A program made the position numbers and the translations under genes. The notes beneath the pieces were generated by a model. That model was not told the DNA's origin and made no database searches. It saw only the letters and a list, made by a program, of their open reading frames with translations. 64,000 bases of DNA from positions 29,552 through 93,551 of the forward strand of contig JAYPHU010000012.1 of assembly GCA_038127535.1 (NCBI GenBank), written 5' to 3'. This document shows positions 26,767-34,712 of this stretch, in pieces (positions within the stretch are counted from its first letter, which is position 1; every line of letters starts with the position of its first letter). This DNA is from JAYPHU01 sp038127535 (GTDB taxonomy: Bacteria > Pseudomonadota > Alphaproteobacteria > Rhodospirillales > UBA2165).

Positions 26767-27336
26767 ATGGAAGCCGCAAGCGCCCTCATCGACGCGGTCA
26801 TGGACTTCGCCGTGGACTATGGGTTCCAGATTTTGGGCGCTCTGGTGTTTCTGCTCATCGGCCTCAAAGTCTCCGGCGTGGTGCAGGATATTACCCTGGC
26901 AGCCACCCAACTGGTCGGCGAAGACTGGGAGGTGATCACCATCCCCAACAAGGAAATAGTCGGCCAGGTGATCGTCAATTTCCAGGAGAAGCGCATCGTT
27001 GAAACCCTCATCGCCATCGGCTATGAGAAAGATACGGACAAAGCCATCGCCACTCTTCGGTACGCCGTCACCGCCATCCCCGGCCTGGCCGGAGAGCCCG
27101 CGCCGCAGATCGGCGTGCATGATTTCACCTATGGCGGTGTGATCATCGGACTTCGTTTTTGGGTGCCGACCAGCAATTATTTCCATCAGCGCTATCGGAT
27201 CAAAGGCGCGTTGCTGGCTGCCCTCAGGCAAGCCAGTATCGCCTTGATGCCGGCCGCAGGCGTTTCCGTCGCCGCGCCGGCGCTGACCGCCGATCATGAG
27301 GACAATGCCCCGCCGCCACCGGTCGCGACCAGCTGA
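26767..27336 (+). CDS. MscS-family mechanosensitive channel lacking the pore region (internal deletion)
   Basis: A 189-residue protein. Residues 1-37 match the first helix of a small MscS channel (DYGFQILGALVFLLIGLKVSG). At residue 38 the sequence jumps into the cytoplasmic beta domain (VVQDITLAATQL, VITIPNKEIVGQVIVNF), and the C-terminal alpha/beta domain follows to FWVPTSNYFHQRYRI. Compared with E. coli MscS about 100 residues are missing, including the second helix and the pore-lining TM3. The frame is intact, so the deletion (near 26870-26880) was in frame. The product can hardly be a channel; it may be a dead gene or a soluble-domain subunit. Confidence 0.75.
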   Translation: MEAASALIDAVMDFAVDYGFQILGALVFLLIGLKVSGVVQDITLAATQLVGEDWEVITIPNKEIVGQVIVNFQEKRIVETLIAIGYEKDTDKAIATLRYAVTAIPGLAGEPAPQIGVHDFTYGGVIIGLRFWVPTSNYFHQRYRIKGALLAALRQASIALMPAAGVSVAAPALTADHEDNAPPPPVATS

Positions 27337-27705
27337 TTATTTCTTCCGGGACTCCGCGACCGCCGAGAGCTGTTCCTTCGGCGGCACGATATCGGTGACC
27401 AGATCGCGGATCAGCCGCTTGTTGCTCAAGGGCTCGATGGTCATGGGCTCGGACGTGAGCCGCGCGGTGCAGGCATAGTCGACTTTGTCGTTTACCCGCA
27501 CCATGCATTCCTTGCACGCATTGGCGTTGACGCAGGCATAGCGTATGGCCAGGCTCGGATCGACCTCCTGACAAATCCAGACCAAGGCGTCCAGGACCGA
27601 TGCGCCCGGCTCATAGGGCACCTCGAAAGCATCAATGCGCGGTGGCTCCTCAGGCCCGCCGCGCTGCACCCGCAAGGTCATGATCTGTTTTTCGATGGCG
27701 CTCAT
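27337..27705 (-). CDS. 2Fe-2S subunit, SdhB/FrdB N-terminal type, stand-alone
   Basis: A 122-residue protein corresponding to only the ferredoxin domain of succinate dehydrogenase/fumarate reductase iron-sulfur subunits. VLDALVWICQEVDPSLAIRYAC begins the fold; cysteines in RYACVNANACKECMV and DYACTARL form the 2Fe-2S site (C-x5-C-x2-C-x11-C). The C-terminal 4Fe-4S/3Fe-4S half is absent; the protein ends in a short charged tail. It overlaps the flavoprotein gene by 4 bases (ATGA), so it is surely its electron partner. Confidence 0.85.
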   Translation of the reverse strand: MSAIEKQIMTLRVQRGGPEEPPRIDAFEVPYEPGASVLDALVWICQEVDPSLAIRYACVNANACKECMVRVNDKVDYACTARLTSEPMTIEPLSNKRLIRDLVTDIVPPKEQLSAVAESRKK

Positions 27706-29399
27706 TGCCGCACCAACGGCGCAAACGCCGCCTCGACTTTATATCCGCTCAGGCCCACCACCTGGGTTTGTTCCAGCGCCGGATCGGTGTGCGGGAAATC
27801 CTCCCGCCACTGGGCGCCCCGGCTTTCTTCCCGGTTGAGCGCCGCCACAGTGACCGTTTCCGCCGTAAGAAGAGAGGAGCGGAGGTCATACCAGCCGCGT
27901 AAACTCATATCGTAACCGCCGGCGGCGCCGATCGTCAGCCCGTCCAACTCAGACCGCATGGACTTGATCCGCGTCAGCGCCTTTTCCAAGCTTTCTTTAG
28001 TGCGGATCAAACCCACCTGATCCCACATCAACTCCCGCAGCTCTTTCGCCATGCCATGAAATTCAGGACCGGACTCTGTATCTCCGCTATTGCCGCCCCG
28101 CGCCGCCAGTTGATCCAGCGCGTCTTTGGCCTCCGCGCCGTCCCAGGCCCGCGTCTCGCCGGCCACGGCGTTCGCCGCGAACCGCCCGGCCCGTTCGCCG
28201 AACACGAAGGCTTCCGGGATGGCGTTGCCCGATAGTCTGTTGGCCCCGTTGGCCCCACCCACCGCTTCGCCGGCGGCATAGAGGCCGGGCACGCCGGTAG
28301 CCATGGTCCCGTCCACCCGGATGCCGCCCATGTGATAGTGGGCGATTGGGGAGACTTCGACCGACTGCTTTGTAAGATCGATGCCGTTGTTCAACAGCTT
28401 GTCGATGACCGGGCCGAAGGCGTCCCGCAACTCGTTCTCCGGCACATGAGCGAATGACAGCCATGCCCCGCCATGGGGGGTGCCCCGCCCGGCGGCGGCT
28501 TCCTGCACGATGGCAAAGGATGTGATATCCCGGGGCGCGGTGTATGTGCCGGAATCCTCCGCCCCGTAATTATGGATGAACTCTTCCATCTCGCCGTTCA
28601 GCAATCTGCCGCCGAGCTTGTAGCGGAACGGGTCCCACATAATCGGGTCCATGCCGACCATCCGGGGGGCCAGGTGCCCGATGGGGAAGAACTGCACGAA
28701 TTCCATATCCACCAGCTCGGCCCCGGCGCGCAAGGCCAAGGCGTAAGAGTCCCCGCCCATATTCGCCGACGCGCTGTTGCGCCGGTAAATGCCGGTGAGT
28801 CCGCCGCCCGCCAGAATGACCGCGCCTGCGGCGATGGTAACCGCCGCGCCGTCTTCCTGGTTATAGCCGACCGCGCCGGTGACCACGCCGTCCTGGACCA
28901 CCAGATCGACAATGCCGACGCCGCTGATCCGGGCGATGTTATCCCCGTGCGCCACCTCGCCCCGGAGACAACGGGCCACCGACGGGCCTGTGTTGAGAAT
29001 ATCAACATAAACGCAGCGGGGCACGGAATGGCCGGGCGCGGTGACCTGTTTCAGATGCCCATCTTCCCGGGCCCAGCCCACTTTCCAGCCGTCCATCTCC
29101 CAGATGCGCTCGACAGCTTCCTCGCACAGTATGGCGGCCAGTTGTTCATTGCAGAGGCCCCGGCCCGCCGTCAGCGTATCGGCGTAATGATCTTCCCACG
29201 TGTCGGGGGATTGTTCACCGACGGCCGCCGCCACCGTCATCTGCGCCATGATGGTCGCGCCCCCCCGGCCCACCAGGTTCTTGTCCACCAGGATCACATC
29301 CGCGCCATTGCGGGCCGCCGCGATGGCGGCATACATGCCCGCCGCGCCGGCGCCCACGACAAGTACATCGGTTTCGAGATGGATAGGCGCGGACGACAT
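27702..29399 (-). CDS. FAD-dependent SdhA/FrdA-like flavoprotein subunit
   Basis: A 565-residue protein from ATG 29399, which overlaps the TauD-like stop (TGATG); the frame is open further upstream only through that gene. The dinucleotide motif VLVVGAGAAGMYAAIAAA is near the N-terminus, and the capping and active-site region includes HYHMGGIRVDG and GLYAAGEAVGGANGANRLSGN. The His that holds FAD covalently in SdhA is absent (GRGGATIMAQ), so FAD is probably bound non-covalently, as in L-aspartate oxidase or APS reductase. It probably works as a dehydrogenase or reductase with the neighbouring 2Fe-2S subunit. Substrate unknown. Confidence 0.88.
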   Translation of the reverse strand: MSSAPIHLETDVLVVGAGAAGMYAAIAAARNGADVILVDKNLVGRGGATIMAQMTVAAAVGEQSPDTWEDHYADTLTAGRGLCNEQLAAILCEEAVERIWEMDGWKVGWAREDGHLKQVTAPGHSVPRCVYVDILNTGPSVARCLRGEVAHGDNIARISGVGIVDLVVQDGVVTGAVGYNQEDGAAVTIAAGAVILAGGGLTGIYRRNSASANMGGDSYALALRAGAELVDMEFVQFFPIGHLAPRMVGMDPIMWDPFRYKLGGRLLNGEMEEFIHNYGAEDSGTYTAPRDITSFAIVQEAAAGRGTPHGGAWLSFAHVPENELRDAFGPVIDKLLNNGIDLTKQSVEVSPIAHYHMGGIRVDGTMATGVPGLYAAGEAVGGANGANRLSGNAIPEAFVFGERAGRFAANAVAGETRAWDGAEAKDALDQLAARGGNSGDTESGPEFHGMAKELRELMWDQVGLIRTKESLEKALTRIKSMRSELDGLTIGAAGGYDMSLRGWYDLRSSLLTAETVTVAALNREESRGAQWREDFPHTDPALEQTQVVGLSGYKVEAAFAPLVRQ

Positions 29400-30247
29400 C
29401 AGACCGGCTTCGGTCCCTCGGTGCCCTTGATCTGGATGCGATAGCCAGACCGTGTGTGGGGATGATAGTCCCAGATCGCCTGATGCTGGCTCGCCCGGTT
29501 GTCCCAAAAGGCGATGGAATGGGCCTGCCACTTGAACCGGAGCTGAAAGTCCGGCCGGGCGATATGCTCGAACAAAAAGCCCAGCAGCGCATCGCTCTCG
29601 GCCCGGGACAGTTCGTCGATGTGGGTGGTGAAGCCGGGGTTCACGTAGATCAGCTTTCGGCCCGTGCCGGGATGGGTGGTAATCACCGGATGCACGGCCC
29701 TGGGATATTCCACACCGGGCCGGGGATCGAACATGATCGCCCCGTCATGGTTGGCGGTGAGGGGTTCAAGAAAAGACTGCATAGTCGGCGAGAGCGCGTC
29801 ATAGGCCGCGTACATACTGGCGAACAGCGTGTCGCCGCCGCCGTCCGGCGGAACGATGTGCTGATGTAGGATGCTGCCCATGGGCGGAACCTCCGCGCAG
29901 CTTTGATCCGTGTGCCAGGTTTCCCCGGACACCCGCTTGGAGTTTTCGTCGAAATGCTGCCAGCGGATTTCCGGATGGCCCTCGACCATGCCCGATGCCG
30001 TGCCCTTGCCGCCCACATGCACATGCAATTCGCCAAAATAGGCGGCGAAACGGGAATGGGCGTCGAAATCTATGTCTTGCTCGCGGAAGAACAGTACCAG
30101 GTGTTGGAGCAACGCCTGATACACTTCTTCAATCTGGCGGTTGGTCAGCGGCTCGCGCAAATCAATGCCACCCACCTCCGCCCCGATATGGGGCGAGACC
30201 GGGGTGACGGTGATCGTGTCGTAGTCCGGGTTAGTCAGCTTATCCAT
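29399..30247 (-). CDS. TauD/TfdA family Fe(II)/2-oxoglutarate dioxygenase
   Basis: A 282-residue protein. The iron triad is visible as WHTDQS (His112 and Asp114) and the distal His255 in RASQHQA, with Arg266 or Arg270 (HTRSGYRIQIKG) as the 2-oxoglutarate anchor. IGAEVGGIDL near residues 21-30 is the usual start of the fold. Relatives hydroxylate taurine, 2,4-D or similar compounds. It is the first gene of a three-gene operon with a flavoprotein and a 2Fe-2S protein, suggesting that the three act on one compound. Confidence 0.92.
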   Translation of the reverse strand: MDKLTNPDYDTITVTPVSPHIGAEVGGIDLREPLTNRQIEEVYQALLQHLVLFFREQDIDFDAHSRFAAYFGELHVHVGGKGTASGMVEGHPEIRWQHFDENSKRVSGETWHTDQSCAEVPPMGSILHQHIVPPDGGGDTLFASMYAAYDALSPTMQSFLEPLTANHDGAIMFDPRPGVEYPRAVHPVITTHPGTGRKLIYVNPGFTTHIDELSRAESDALLGFLFEHIARPDFQLRFKWQAHSIAFWDNRASQHQAIWDYHPHTRSGYRIQIKGTEGPKPV

Positions 30248-30425
30248 CCGCCGATATTAGCCAAATTGGGCGGGAGGAGGAAAGACCGGAAGGCAAATCG
30301 CACGCGTCTAAGGCCCAGTCAAAAAATTGTCCCAATTCGCCGGTTTGATGCGGCCGTGAATTGCGCTACCCTAACTTGCTCGGCAATTGACCAAGGTCGG
30401 CAAACGGGAGACTTGAAAGACCGGT

Positions 30426-31070
30426 ATGGAGACACGCCTCCGACATCTTATCCTGACAGCGGGTCTCGCCGCAGCGATGATTGTATCCGCCCTGGCCACC
30501 GCCCAGGAGTCCGCCCCGCCGGAAATTCAGCAGGAAGTGCTGAAAGAGCTGGAGAACGATCCGGAATATCAGGAAACCCGGAAATTCCTGGACGATACAC
30601 AGAGCCAGGTCGCCAAAGTCCGCGCCGAAAACGACGCGCGCGCCAAGGAGATCGAGGCCTTGGCGATTCGGGTCGGCGATATCATTTCCAACATTGGCGC
30701 CACCAGCGAGGACAACACCAATCTCCGCTCGGAGATTTCCGTGCTCTCCGATTTATTGAAACTGGAGCGTCAGACCACCGGGGAGCTGCGCGAAGACCTC
30801 AAAAAGCTCAACACCCGGTTCGATGACGCCAGGCTGGAGCGGTTGAAATCCGACCGCAAGAAAGACCAGCAGATCGAAGAGTTGCGCCGGGAAAACACCA
30901 AGGCGCTGAAGCGGCTCAACGAGGCGGTGGAAACCATCGCCGATCAGGCCAAAACCAATCAGGTGCTGGCCTCCGACCTGGAAGAAGCGAAGCAGGAGAT
31001 GGAGCGCCAGGACAAGGAAATCGAGCTGTTGAAGAATAGCCGCTACCTCCCGCGCCGCCGCACCCGCTAA
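30426..31070 (+). CDS. Secreted or anchored coiled-coil protein of unknown function
   Basis: A 214-residue protein with an N-terminal hydrophobic signal sequence (about residues 6-27, cleavage near ATA/QES). The remainder is almost entirely heptad-rich coiled coil (for example KVRAENDARAKEIEALAIRV, then LKLERQTTGELREDLKKLN), ending in a basic tail RRRTR. It looks like a periplasmic structural or scaffold protein. I do not recognise a family. Confidence 0.7.
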   Translation: METRLRHLILTAGLAAAMIVSALATAQESAPPEIQQEVLKELENDPEYQETRKFLDDTQSQVAKVRAENDARAKEIEALAIRVGDIISNIGATSEDNTNLRSEISVLSDLLKLERQTTGELREDLKKLNTRFDDARLERLKSDRKKDQQIEELRRENTKALKRLNEAVETIADQAKTNQVLASDLEEAKQEMERQDKEIELLKNSRYLPRRRTR

Positions 31071-31182
31071 CCTCGCCTAAAACCCTCAATTCTTTTTGTT
31101 GTTTACGACCGGGAACGGCGCTACCTGGATACTTGGAGCTTAATTCTATATCAAAACTGACCGGCCGAGTCGGAGAAACTCC

Positions 31183-31278
31183 ATGACGCATTCCTCGCAC
31201 AACAAACGCCCACACCCCCGATCCAAGCCTGTTTCCTCAGTGCGTGAGCGGGAACGCCACGCCCGCGCAAAGTTGTGA
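31183..31278 (+). CDS. Possible very small basic protein
   Basis: A 31-codon frame, rich in Arg, His and Lys (for example SVRERERHARAKL at its end), preceded by CGGAG 8 bases upstream of its ATG. Nothing else supports it, and it could be chance. It lies in an otherwise empty, decayed stretch between the coiled-coil gene and the selenoprotein-like gene. Confidence 0.25.
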   Translation: MTHSSHNKRPHPRSKPVSSVRERERHARAKL

Positions 31279-31361
31279 AAATCGCGATAACGGCTGTGTC
31301 TAAATGGCGCGAGCGCTACTTAACCGACGATGACCAATACGGCATCACCGCCACCCCCGTC

Positions 31362-31574
31362 TCACCCCATGCGCTTGGCTTCCTCGACGGCGTCCTTGAG
31401 GCGGGTGGGTTGTTTCAGCACGTCCATCCATTCTTCGAGGGAATTTTCAAGGACCAGAATCGTCTCTAACTCGCCGGTGGCGGCGTTGAGTTTTTCCAGA
31501 GCGGCGGCGAATTACTTAAGCACGCTTGCGGTCCTTCGATCGTCTTAGCTTCCCGTTGAGGCGGCGTCGTTAAT
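31362..31574 (-). pseudogene. Small helical protein gene with two in-frame TAA codons
   Basis: About 71 codons in one frame read as a normal helical protein: NDAASTGS, TAA (31547-31545), DDRRTASVLK, TAA (31514-31512), then FAAALEKLNAATGELETI, SLEEWMDVLKQPTRL and VEEAKRMG before a TGA. Both stops fit a former CAA (Gln) codon, and there is no frameshift. No clear start codon is left; the frame begins near an ATT at 31574. Function unknown. Confidence 0.55.
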
Positions 31575-31786
31575 CGCGCCGCTGGGAAAAAAGTATATCG
31601 GCTCGGTCACGAATGAAAAGAGGTGAATCGGCAAAATTCGGCACTTACGCATAACCACATACGGTTCGATGCCCGGCGCGCGCCACCGTACCCGGCTTAC
31701 CCGATTTATGAGGCAAGCACGATTGCAGGCGGGACGCAAATCTGGTTCACTTGGCTCATCTACACTTCAATCATTAGGAACCAATC

Positions 31787-32269
31787 ATGGTAGAAAAATT
31801 AGGACCCGGAGACGCCTTCCCCGCGATGAGCCTCAATGTCGTGGGCGGCGGTTCCATTAATCTGCCCGGCGATATGGACGGCCGGTACAACCTCGTCCTG
31901 TTTTACCGTGGACATTGGTGACCTTATTGCCGGCGGCAGTTGGCCGCCTTCGAAGCGCATAAGGAAACGTTCGCCGATCTTGGCGTAAAGATCTTTGCCG
32001 CCAGTGTGGACACCGGCGACGATTCCAAAGCGGTCGCGGACGAGGTTTCGTTTGCGGTCGGTGAGGGTGTGACCCGCGATCAGGCCGGACAGATCGGCGC
32101 CTGGTACGGCGATGCCCGCCACCCGGAGATGATCCAACCGTCCGAATTCTTGATGAAGCCGGACGGCAGCGTGATGATGTCGTCCTATAGTTCCGGTCCG
32201 CTGGCGCGGATGGACGCGGAAGACGTGATCAAGGTGGTGAACTTTTTGGACAATTTAGCCAAAGGCTAG
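31787..32269 (+). CDS. Peroxiredoxin/thioredoxin-like selenoprotein (UxxC), TGA read as selenocysteine
   Basis: Read through the TGA at 31919-31921 this is a 160-residue peroxiredoxin-like protein. The context is FYRGHW-U-PYCRRQL, where relatives have FYRGHWCPYCRRQL, so the TGA takes the place of the first Cys of CxxC (residue 45; second Cys is 48). Residues before (GPGDAFPAMSL) and after (FAASVDTGDD, QPSEFLMKPDG) are typical of the AhpC/TSA-like fold, and the frame is continuous. A SECIS-like hairpin follows directly. The start at 31787 is the only ATG before the motif. It would be a thiol or peroxide oxidoreductase in the cytoplasm. The alternative is a gene killed at its active-site codon. 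Confidence 0.75.
31927..31953 (+). promoter_or_regulatory. Candidate bacterial SECIS element
   Basis: Within the coding region, 6-bp stem GGCGGC (31932-31937) with GCCGCC (31943-31948) closes a loop AGTTG that has G in its second position. A further lower stem (TTG with CGA, 31927-31929 and 31951-31953) is possible across a 2x2 internal loop. The apical loop starts 16 nt after the TGA. A small loop with G in its first two positions, 16 to 37 nt from the UGA, is the known requirement for SelB binding in bacteria. Confidence 0.65.
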
Positions 32270-32293
32270 TCCCAAACCATCACTGACATGCAA

Positions 32294-32321
32294 CAAGGCC
32301 CAGACGATTGTCCGGGCCTTG
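32294..32321. terminator. Hairpin terminator between convergent genes
   Basis: 8-bp perfect stem CAAGGCCC (32294-32301) with GGGCCTTG (32314-32321) and a 12-base loop. It lies between the convergent selenoprotein-like and hsp20 genes. Flanking T-runs are weak on both strands, so it may be a bidirectional, partly Rho-assisted terminator. Confidence 0.6.
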
Positions 32322-32352
32322 TGTCGTTTAACAGGGAGAGGTCGCTTAAAGT

Positions 32353-32841
32353 TTAGGCGGCCTTTTTGTCGTCCGCGCCCAAAAGCGTATTTGCGCGGTC
32401 GGCAAAGCTCTTGGCCGGGCCTTTCTTGACCTCGATGGTGCGGGGTTTCAGGGCTTCCGGAATCTCCCGCTCCAGATCGACGACCAACAGGCCGTTTTCC
32501 AGATTGGCGCTGACCACTTTCACATGGTCGGCGAGTTCGAACTTGCGCTCGAACGCGCGGTTGGCGATGCCCCGGTGCAAGTATGTCACCTCGCCTGAGT
32601 TCTCGCCGGACTTGCCGGTGATCACGAGGGAGTTCTGGGACTGCACGATTTCCAGATCGGCTTCACCGAAGCCGGCGACGGCCATGGAAATACGGTAGGC
32701 GTTTTCACCAATGGCTTCAATGTTGTAGGGCGGATAGCCGTTGGACTGTTCGACGCGATTGCTCACGGCGTGCAAAAGCTCTTCGAGCCGGTCAAAGCCG
32801 ACGGAATGACGGAAAAGTGGGGAAAAATCATACGTACGCAT
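32353..32841 (-). CDS. Small heat shock protein Hsp20 (IbpA-like)
   Basis: A 162-residue chaperone. The ATG at 32841 is preceded by AGGAGG at 7 bases; longer upstream frames run into the 5' leader. N-terminus MRTYDFSPLFRHSVGFDRL is typical of alphaproteobacterial IbpA-like proteins, followed by the alpha-crystallin domain (YPPYNIEAIGENAYRISMAV to NGLLVVDLEREIPE) with its AFERKFELADHV block. It holds unfolding proteins at high temperature. The leader contains a ROSE-like thermometer, so translation is probably heat-controlled. Confidence 0.93.
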   Translation of the reverse strand: MRTYDFSPLFRHSVGFDRLEELLHAVSNRVEQSNGYPPYNIEAIGENAYRISMAVAGFGEADLEIVQSQNSLVITGKSGENSGEVTYLHRGIANRAFERKFELADHVKVVSANLENGLLVVDLEREIPEALKPRTIEVKKGPAKSFADRANTLLGADDKKAA

Positions 32842-32845
32842 AGCA

Positions 32846-32864
32846 TATCCTCCTAAAAGCGATA
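32846..32864 (-). promoter_or_regulatory. ROSE-like RNA thermometer core in the hsp20 leader
   Basis: On the minus strand the leader reads TATCGCTTTTAGGAGGATA just before the hsp20 start. UCGCU fits the U(U/C)GCU consensus of ROSE elements and would pair imperfectly with the AGGAGG ribosome site (outer UAUC/GAUA pairs, then a G-G mismatch as in known ROSE hairpins). The rest of the leader upstream to about 32970 has room for the accessory hairpins. Confidence 0.6.
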
Positions 32865-33038
32865 TGAAGTTAACGGAACCTGCCACCATGGCCAGGCCCT
32901 TTGAAGTCCTTGCCCCGAACCCTCTACAGGCGTCTGGGTACAAGGATGATTTGGTCCGCTAAATCTCCGTTGCAAGCCCACGCATGAAATTTTTTTGAGG
33001 TAGAAAAACTCAGTTTTCACGCAGTTTTCCAGCGATTT

Positions 33039-33128
33039 TTAAGGTTGGGTGTGTTCGCTTTCGTCCAGCACATAAGCCACGGCCGTCAAGCCGGCAAAAA
33101 ACACGAACGTCACAAGTACAGCAGACAT
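33039..33128 (-). CDS. 29-residue single-helix membrane miniprotein (candidate)
   Basis: A short frame from ATG 33128 with a strong ribosome site (GGAGGATTGGACAAA before it). The product has one hydrophobic helix (SAVLVTFVFFAGLTAVAYVL) and a charged end (DESEHTQP), the look of a small inner-membrane subunit or stress peptide. I do not recognise it. It lies alone between the hsp20 promoter region and an EamA exporter gene, on the hsp20 strand. Confidence 0.5.
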   Translation of the reverse strand: MSAVLVTFVFFAGLTAVAYVLDESEHTQP

Positions 33129-33300
33129 TTTGTCCAATCCTCCGTTTCTTTTGCCGGTCATCGTGATCCCTGATCTTTGAAGGTTTCTTAATACACTGCT
33201 TGCGGGAGGCGGCGTTTACAAAGCCGGTTGCCGGTCAAGGTTTGGCTGGTCAGCGCGGCGCGAATGCCTACAATCGGCCTAAAATCGTGATCGGACTCCT

Positions 33301-34182
33301 ATGAACCCCAACTCATCCCTTCCCGGTATTTTGCTGATGACCGCGTCGGTGTTTTTTTTCGCCGCCAAAGACGTGCTGGCAAAGATGGCCGGCGATGCCT
33401 ATGCGCCGGTGCAGATCATCTGGACACAGTTCGCCTTCATGACGGCGGTCTATCTGCCGATCCTGGTGGTCAAGTTCGGCTGGGGCATCCTGATCCCCCG
33501 GCCCTTAGGCTGGCAGATCGTCCGGGGGCTGTGCATCGTCACGGCCATGGGCCTGTTGTACTGGTCGCTGATCCTGATCCCGCTGGCCGACGCCACGGCG
33601 ATGGCCTTTACCGCGCCGTTGATCGTCACCGCGCTGTCGCCGCTTTTATTGGGCGAGAAGGTGGGCTGGCAACGCTGGGCAATGGTGATCCTGGGCTTTT
33701 CCGGCGCGTTGATTCTGCTTCGCCCGGCCTTTACCGGCGACGGAATCGGCTACATCGTCGGTTTCTTTGCCGGCGTCTTCATGGGAGTCTTCTATGCGCT
33801 GAACCGGAAGCTGGCGACCGCCGCGCCGCCCATCGCCTCAATCGCCTATGCCGGCTACATCGGCGTGATCGCGGCGACCCCGTTCACCGTGTTCAACTGG
33901 ACCCCGCCCCAGGAAGGGGACGGCTGGATCATCTTCGGCTTTGTCGTCCTGGCGGCCATCGGCCAGACGCTGCTGATCTCCGCCTTCCGCTATGGCCAGG
34001 CCAGCCTGGTCGCACCGTTTCACTATGTGCAGATACTTGCCGCCACGTCGTTCGGCTGGATGTTCTTTGAACAACTGCCGGACGGCTACACCTGGCTTGG
34101 CGTGGCCATCGTAGTCGGCTCCGGGCTCTACATTGCGCTCCGGGAAGCTCAACAATCCTTGGACGCCGCGAGGGCCGGCTAG
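33301..34182 (+). CDS. DMT superfamily (EamA) transporter
   Basis: A 293-residue protein with ten predicted helices in two EamA repeats. The end of repeat one is TALSPLLLGEKVGWQRWAMV, and of repeat two FGWMFFEQLPDGYTWLGVA, both the usual 'LGE-x-W-x-G' type of signature. Such proteins export metabolites or amino acids. It is convergent with, and its stop overlaps the stop of, the decayed lipoprotein gene. Another EamA gene lies 1 kb downstream but is not a close copy. Confidence 0.88.
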   Translation: MNPNSSLPGILLMTASVFFFAAKDVLAKMAGDAYAPVQIIWTQFAFMTAVYLPILVVKFGWGILIPRPLGWQIVRGLCIVTAMGLLYWSLILIPLADATAMAFTAPLIVTALSPLLLGEKVGWQRWAMVILGFSGALILLRPAFTGDGIGYIVGFFAGVFMGVFYALNRKLATAAPPIASIAYAGYIGVIAATPFTVFNWTPPQEGDGWIIFGFVVLAAIGQTLLISAFRYGQASLVAPFHYVQILAATSFGWMFFEQLPDGYTWLGVAIVVGSGLYIALREAQQSLDAARAG

Positions 34183-34712
34183 GATTTATCCAGCACACTC
34201 TGGGTTAGCTGCACCAGCAGCTTGGGTAAGAACGGGTCTGACTGCTCCACGTGCTTGATCGAACCGAACGCATTGAACAGCCGCTAGTCATCCAGACAGA
34301 GGGCGCTCAAAACGGTGATTCGGCTTTCGGAATTGCTCAGGTTCATTGACCCGCCCTTGCACAAGTCTTCCCCGTCATCGCCCTCGGCAGCAACAAAGGC
34401 AATATGATAAACGAAGTTGGAGACGCCAGTCTCCGCCGGGTTCTGGGTGAACCGCAAGACCGGCGCCTGAGCGGAACCGGCGATATGCTTCACCACTTCG
34501 TCGGCAAACGCGCCGCCGGCATTGCCTTAGGGGCTGCCCTGGACCTTGACCAGAATGGGACCCTTGGATTGAACATAGGTGATGGTCTAGGCGACAATCG
34601 GTCCGGCGCTGTGGCCTTCGACGATGGTCGGCGCCTCATCGCAGCCTACAAGCGCCAGAAGGCCGACCAAAAGACCGCCCCGGCTGAAAAACTTCTTTCC
34701 GAATGTGCTCAT
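34179..34712 (-). pseudogene. Lipoprotein gene with three in-frame TAG/TAA codons
   Basis: From ATG 34712 a 178-codon frame runs to a TAG at 34181-34179 without any frameshift, but with internal TAG (34589-34587), TAA (34529-34527) and TAG (34286-34284). The start is a clean lipoprotein signal (KKFFSRGGLLVGLLALVGC, lipobox LVGC). Between the stops the protein is coherent: TITYVQSKGPILVKVQGSP, then GNAGGAFADEVVKHIAG, VYHIAFVAAEGDDGEDLC and a helical end FLPKLLVQLTQSVLDKS. Each stop fits a former CAG or CAA. I do not recognise the family. Confidence 0.72.

Noticed and set aside
28473..29444. 323-codon plus-strand frame opposite the flavoprotein
   Set aside because: Shadow; the flavoprotein has complete FAD motifs.
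31275..31469. 64-codon plus-strand frame overlapping the small basic frame by 4 bases
   Set aside because: Most of it is antisense to the better-supported decayed helical gene on the minus strand.
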